From CAVPRW01 sp046727435 [NCBI: bacterium] (GTDB lineage: Bacteria > Tectomicrobia > Entotheonellia > J063), in the NCBI GenBank assembly GCA_046727435.1, contig JBKPCR010000281.1:1-7890 (forward strand): a stretch of DNA of 7,890 nt. Direction: 5' to 3'. This document shows, piece by piece, positions 6,331-7,890 of the stretch (its first letter is position 1; every line of letters begins with the position of its first letter). The position numbers and the translations under genes are program-made. The notes under the pieces are model-generated. The model was not told where the DNA came from. It searched no databases and saw only the letters and a list, made by a program, of their open reading frames with translations.

Positions 6331-7890
6331 ATGGCAAAGCGAGGCAAAAGCTCGGACGTGAAGATGCTGATCTCCATGGGTAAGGAGAAGGGCTACCTGA
6401 CCTATGATGAGGTCAATGACATCTTGCCCCCGGATGTCGTCTCACCGGAGCACATCGATGACTTGATGGTTCTCTTCGGCGAGATGGATATCGAGCTGGT
6501 CGATACCGACCATGGCGAATCTGGTGTCGAGGTGGTAAAGGTCGACGACAAAGAGCTGCTGGAAGAGGAAAAGGCGCTTAGCCTGCGTGAGACCGGAGGA
6601 GGACATACCGATGACCCCGTTCGCATGTACCTGCGTGAGATGGGCTCGATTCCGCTGCTGACACGAGAGGGCGAGGTTGAAATCGCCAAACGTATCGAGG
6701 AGGCCCAAAATCAAATTCTCATGGCCGTCATCAGGAACCCACTGGCCACTAAGGAAGTGCTCCATCTTCGCGATAAGCTCAACAATGGCAAGCTCAGTCT
6801 GGATGAGCTTGATGCGCCAGCCGGTACCGATGAGGAGGACAATGACCTCGGATGGCAGGTCCAGGGCCGCCGTCAGCTCGGCGAATTCATCGATCAAATC
6901 GCCGCCTGCGACCTCCAGTTGAAGCGCATCAAAAAGCGTCTGAGTCAAAACACCCTGTCGGAGAATGTCCGGCGCGAGTTGCTCGCCGAGGAGAAGAAGC
7001 TCCGTGCCAAGATGGCTCGCCTCATCAAAGAGATCAATCTGCAATCGGGACATCTGGATCGCATCGTGCAAAAGCTCGGTTGTCTGGTCGAACGTATCCG
7101 GCAAGCCAAACGGGAAACCACTGAATACTTGCAGGAGCTCCAGATGTCCGAGGATGAGCTCAAGGCGGTTCTCCGCTATCTGCGCAACAGTGGCCCTCAC
7201 AGCACCCTGCCTGATCGGCAAAGCCCGCTTTCGCTCGAACAGCTGCAAGAGTACGAGAAAAAACTGCGCAATATGCGACGCAGGACCCGGCGCATCGAGC
7301 TGGAAGCTGGAGTCTCGGAAAAAGAACTGATCGAAATGCTAGAGTCGATTAACGAGGGACGAACCAAAGATAAAGAAGCTAAGCGCGAACTTGCCGAGGC
7401 GAATCTGAGACTGGTGGTCAGTATTGCTAAGAAATATACTAATCGCGGTCTACAATTCCTCGATTTGATTCAAGAAGGTAATATTGGGCTCATGAAGGCA
7501 GTGGATAAATTCGAATATCGCCGCGGCTATAAGTTCAGCACCTATGCGACCTGGTGGATCCGACAAGCGATCACCCGCGCCATCGCAGATCAGGCCCGGA
7601 CCATTCGCATCCCGGTGCATATGATCGAGACCATTAATAAGCTGATTCGGACATCGCGCTATCTCGTGCAAGAAATGGGACGTGAGCCCACCCCCGAGGA
7701 GATCGCCGAGCGCATGGAAATGCCCGTTGATAAGGTGCGCAAGGTGCTTAAGATCGCCAAGGAGCCGATTTCCCTGGAGACGCCGATCGGGGAAGACAAG
7801 GACAGTCATCTGGGGGATTTTATCGAGGACAAGAAGGTGATCTCACCGTTAGAGGCAGCGATGAAACTGAATCTCAAGGAGCAAACGCTC
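6331..7890 (+). CDS. rpoD: Principal RNA polymerase sigma factor RpoD (sigma-70), 3' partial
   Basis: The frame from ATG 6331 stays open for 520 codons to the right edge. Region 1.1 (about 1-75) includes [13 protein letters not shown], typical of primary sigma factors. Region 1.2 starts near residue 94 ([11 protein letters not shown]). A charged non-conserved helical region spans about 131-350. Region 2 starts at 357 ([13 protein letters not shown]) and includes the core-binding [13 protein letters not shown] and the -10-recognising [15 protein letters not shown] (400-414). Region 3 follows (about 420-480), then the 3.2 finger with [12 protein letters not shown]. Region 4 (-35 recognition) lies beyond the window. 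Region 1.1 plus the long insert argue for the housekeeping sigma rather than an RpoS or RpoH type. GGAGG (6315-6319) lies 11 nt upstream of the ATG, a slightly long spacing. An in-frame GTG at 6319 is followed immediately by TGA, so the start cannot move there. Confidence 0.97.
   Translation, partial: MAKRGKSSDVKMLISMGKEKGYLTYDEVNDILPPDVVSPEHIDDLMVLFGEMDIELVDTDHGESGVEVVKVDDKELLEEEKALSLRETGGGHTDDPVRMYLREMGSIPLLTREGEVEIAKRIEEAQNQILMAVIRNPLATKEVLHLRDKLNNGKLSLDELDAPAGTDEEDNDLGWQVQGRRQLGEFIDQIAACDLQLKRIKKRLSQNTLSENVRRELLAEEKKLRAKMARLIKEINLQSGHLDRIVQKLGCLVERIRQAKRETTEYLQELQMSEDELKAVLRYLRNSGPHSTLPDRQSPLSLEQLQEYEKKLRNMRRRTRRIELEAGVSEKELIEMLESINEGRTKDKEAKRELAEANLRLVVSIAKKYTNRGLQFLDLIQEGNIGLMKAVDKFEYRRGYKFSTYATWWIRQAITRAIADQARTIRIPVHMIETINKLIRTSRYLVQEMGREPTPEEIAERMEMPVDKVRKVLKIAKEPISLETPIGEDKDSHLGDFIEDKKVISPLEAAMKLNLKEQTL

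Noticed and set aside
6442-7248. Open frame of 268 codons on the - strand inside rpoD
   Set aside because: It lies wholly antisense to unmistakable sigma-70 coding sequence. Its protein resembles no family I know, and the long opening follows from the codon usage of rpoD.
1-7890. Search for tRNA or rRNA genes, CRISPR repeats, insertion-sequence ends or a novel multi-gene system
   Set aside because: Nearly all the sequence is explained by seven housekeeping genes, the gaps are short, and I saw no repeated units, transposase motifs or tRNA-like folds.

Overview
The window is an ordinary, densely packed bacterial chromosomal segment. All seven recognisable protein genes lie on the + strand. The moderately GC-rich composition, the sigma-70 region-1 sequence and the gene order suggest a free-living Gram-negative such as a member of Nitrospirota or a deltaproteobacterium-like lineage. 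That placement is inference from general family knowledge; no taxonomic marker settles it.

Layout: (1) 1-849 is the end of a histidine operon, with the last 46 codons of hisF followed 15 nt later by a fused hisIE. (2) 850-964 is a short gap. The best sigma-70-type promoter in the window begins on the hisIE stop codon and should start transcription of the next block. (3) 965-7890 is a variant of the macromolecular synthesis operon: rpsU (ribosomal protein S21), cvpA (membrane protein), mutS2 (MutS-like ATPase with a C-terminal Smr domain), dnaG (primase), then rpoD (principal sigma factor), which is still open at the right edge. The classical order is rpsU-dnaG-rpoD; here a cvpA-mutS2 pair sits between rpsU and dnaG.

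The second block joins translation initiation (S21), ribosome rescue or recombination control (MutS2), replication priming (DnaG) and transcription initiation (RpoD). Intergenic gaps are short (9, 58 and 53 nt) except for 173 nt between rpsU and cvpA, where I see no convincing terminator or promoter, only weak hairpins and two possible minicistrons. There is no tRNA, rRNA, CRISPR array, insertion sequence or other mobile element, and no sign of a new defence or biosynthetic system.

The points worth a second look are modest. The MutS2 Smr domain lacks the usual Asp-Leu-Arg motif while keeping HGKG. DnaG seems to carry a segment of about 22 residues inserted after its DGD motif. The operon order is altered. 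The cvpA start is probably TTG rather than the upstream GTG.
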